Positions 20,328 to 21,206 of a stretch of DNA of 21,206 nucleotides are shown one piece after another. Source of the DNA: Haplomitrium mnioides (lineage: Eukaryota; Marchantiophyta; Haplomitriopsida; Calobryales); assembly GCA_049999725.1 (NCBI GenBank), contig JBNGIS010009022.1, positions 1 to 21,206 on the forward strand. The letters are read 5' to 3'. The first letter of the stretch is position 1. Each line of letters starts with the position of its first letter. Made by a program: the position numbers and the translations under genes. The notes beneath the pieces were generated by a model. The model worked only from the letters and a program-made list of their open reading frames with translations. It did not search any database and was not told the DNA's origin.

Positions 20328-21206
20328 TGTCGTGTTGTGGTTCGGCAAGTGTGTGAAAGATAACAAGAAGAAAGGAAAAAAAATCACTCTTACCATGGAT
20401 GAGTTTAGAGAAAAGTCAAGAAGAAGCGACAAAGCATCTATCGAGCAACTTCTAGAAACGTAAAAGTATAGTCTGCCAGTACTACGTGGAAGATTCTCGA
20501 GATCTTGTAGGTAAAGACAAGACCATCCTATTGGTTGTTTTTGGATTCTTTTGGATTGTGCACTCAGATATTTTGAAGATAATAGAGAAAGCAGCGGGGA
20601 AAAAAGAGGATCATCGTAAGAACAACAAGGGAGGGACATATATCGAAGAGGGGAGTGGGCGCTCGAAACACAGAAGTTCTACAGTGGAGTTGAAGGAGCT
20701 TATGGGTAGCAATCTTGGAAATGGACAGAGGATTTTTTGTTGCTCCTAATTTTCCTCTTCCAAATCCATTCTTCATTGGGATGCGGATAATTCCTCGAGA
20801 CCACTTTCGACAGTGGATAGTGTATCACTTCGATGATCAGTTTCTAACTTCGATGATGAATTCACCAATTCCCATTTTATTGCCAATCATCACCTATGGA
20901 GAACGATGGGACCTTACCATCTACATTCTGACCTAATGTGGAGAGGTGTTTCTCAAATCATCGTCGAAGGGTGTTTTGAGTTTTCAGTAAATGTTGAATA
21001 GTCGTAGCTGCAATTGGTGGAGCATCACCAAATGGTCATCTGATTGAAGAGGACTCAAGTTTACCTTCTGTTTCTTTCATCTTTGTTTCCTGTCAGTACA
21101 AATAGCTTATGTTCTATGGTTCTTATATCAAAAGAAAAGTGAGTTAACTTGAAGTTAGTAAAAACCTAAACGAAGGAGAGGAGGGAGTTCGTTTTTCTGA
21201 AGGTTC
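20328..21206. other. Unidentified sequence beyond the truncated 3' LTR
   Basis: It is unrelated to any LTR part that I can see. ACCATGGATGAG at about 20393 opens a 22-codon frame (MDEFREKSRRSDKASIEQLL) ending at a TAA. Other short frames are EDSRDLVGKDKTILLVV (near 20490) and MEMDRGFFVAPNFPLPN (20715-20936). I do not recognise these peptides. The run could be a decayed gene fragment, the start of another element, or filler. Confidence 0.4.

Overview
The window looks like nuclear DNA of a land plant from a repeat-rich intergenic region. I found no intact host gene, RNA gene, CRISPR array or prokaryotic feature. The evidence for a plant is a large non-chromodomain Ty3/gypsy retrotransposon with multi-kilobase LTRs, a second and more decayed Ty3/gypsy gag relic, and AT-rich filler between them. 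A large-genome plant such as a gymnosperm is possible, but that is only an impression.

Layout. 1-1540 is the start of an LTR on the minus strand; its TG end is at 1540 and it runs out of the window on the left. 1541-3790 is an old, multiply broken Ty3/gypsy gag to pre-protease relic on the minus strand, cut off at 1540 by that LTR. 3791-5300 is probably the relic's leader and possibly part of its LTR. 5300-9328 is AT-rich DNA without recognisable genes; it contains a perfect 2 x 54-bp tandem duplication.

9329-20327 is the main element, on the plus strand. It has a 5' LTR (9329 to about 12475; only 9329-10969 is confirmed by a second copy), a primer-site candidate at 12477, and a leader. Gag follows (13021-14559) with three CCHC zinc knuckles and an acidic serine-rich segment. 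Pol (14543-18532) is ordered protease, reverse transcriptase, RNase H, integrase. A polypurine tract (18676-18685) precedes a 3' LTR that starts at 18689 and stops matching at 20327. 20328-21206 is unrelated sequence that I could not identify.

The parts describe one retrotransposon life cycle: LTR promoter, tRNA-primed reverse transcription, Gag particle, Pol enzymes. This copy is dead. I counted 22 internal stops in gag-pol, 15 TAG and 7 TGA with no TAA, plus several frameshifts. One catalytic Asp of RT and one of integrase read as Asn. The pattern fits cytosine-methylation decay of a silenced element. The minus-strand LTR at 1-1540 belongs to the same family and faces the 5' LTR head to head across a 7.8-kb spacer.

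I found no convincing new biological system. The best leads are the LTR promoter architecture (ACGTGGC motifs, about 88-bp repeats, unassigned primer site), the acidic serine-rich Gag segment, and the head-to-head inverted LTRs.
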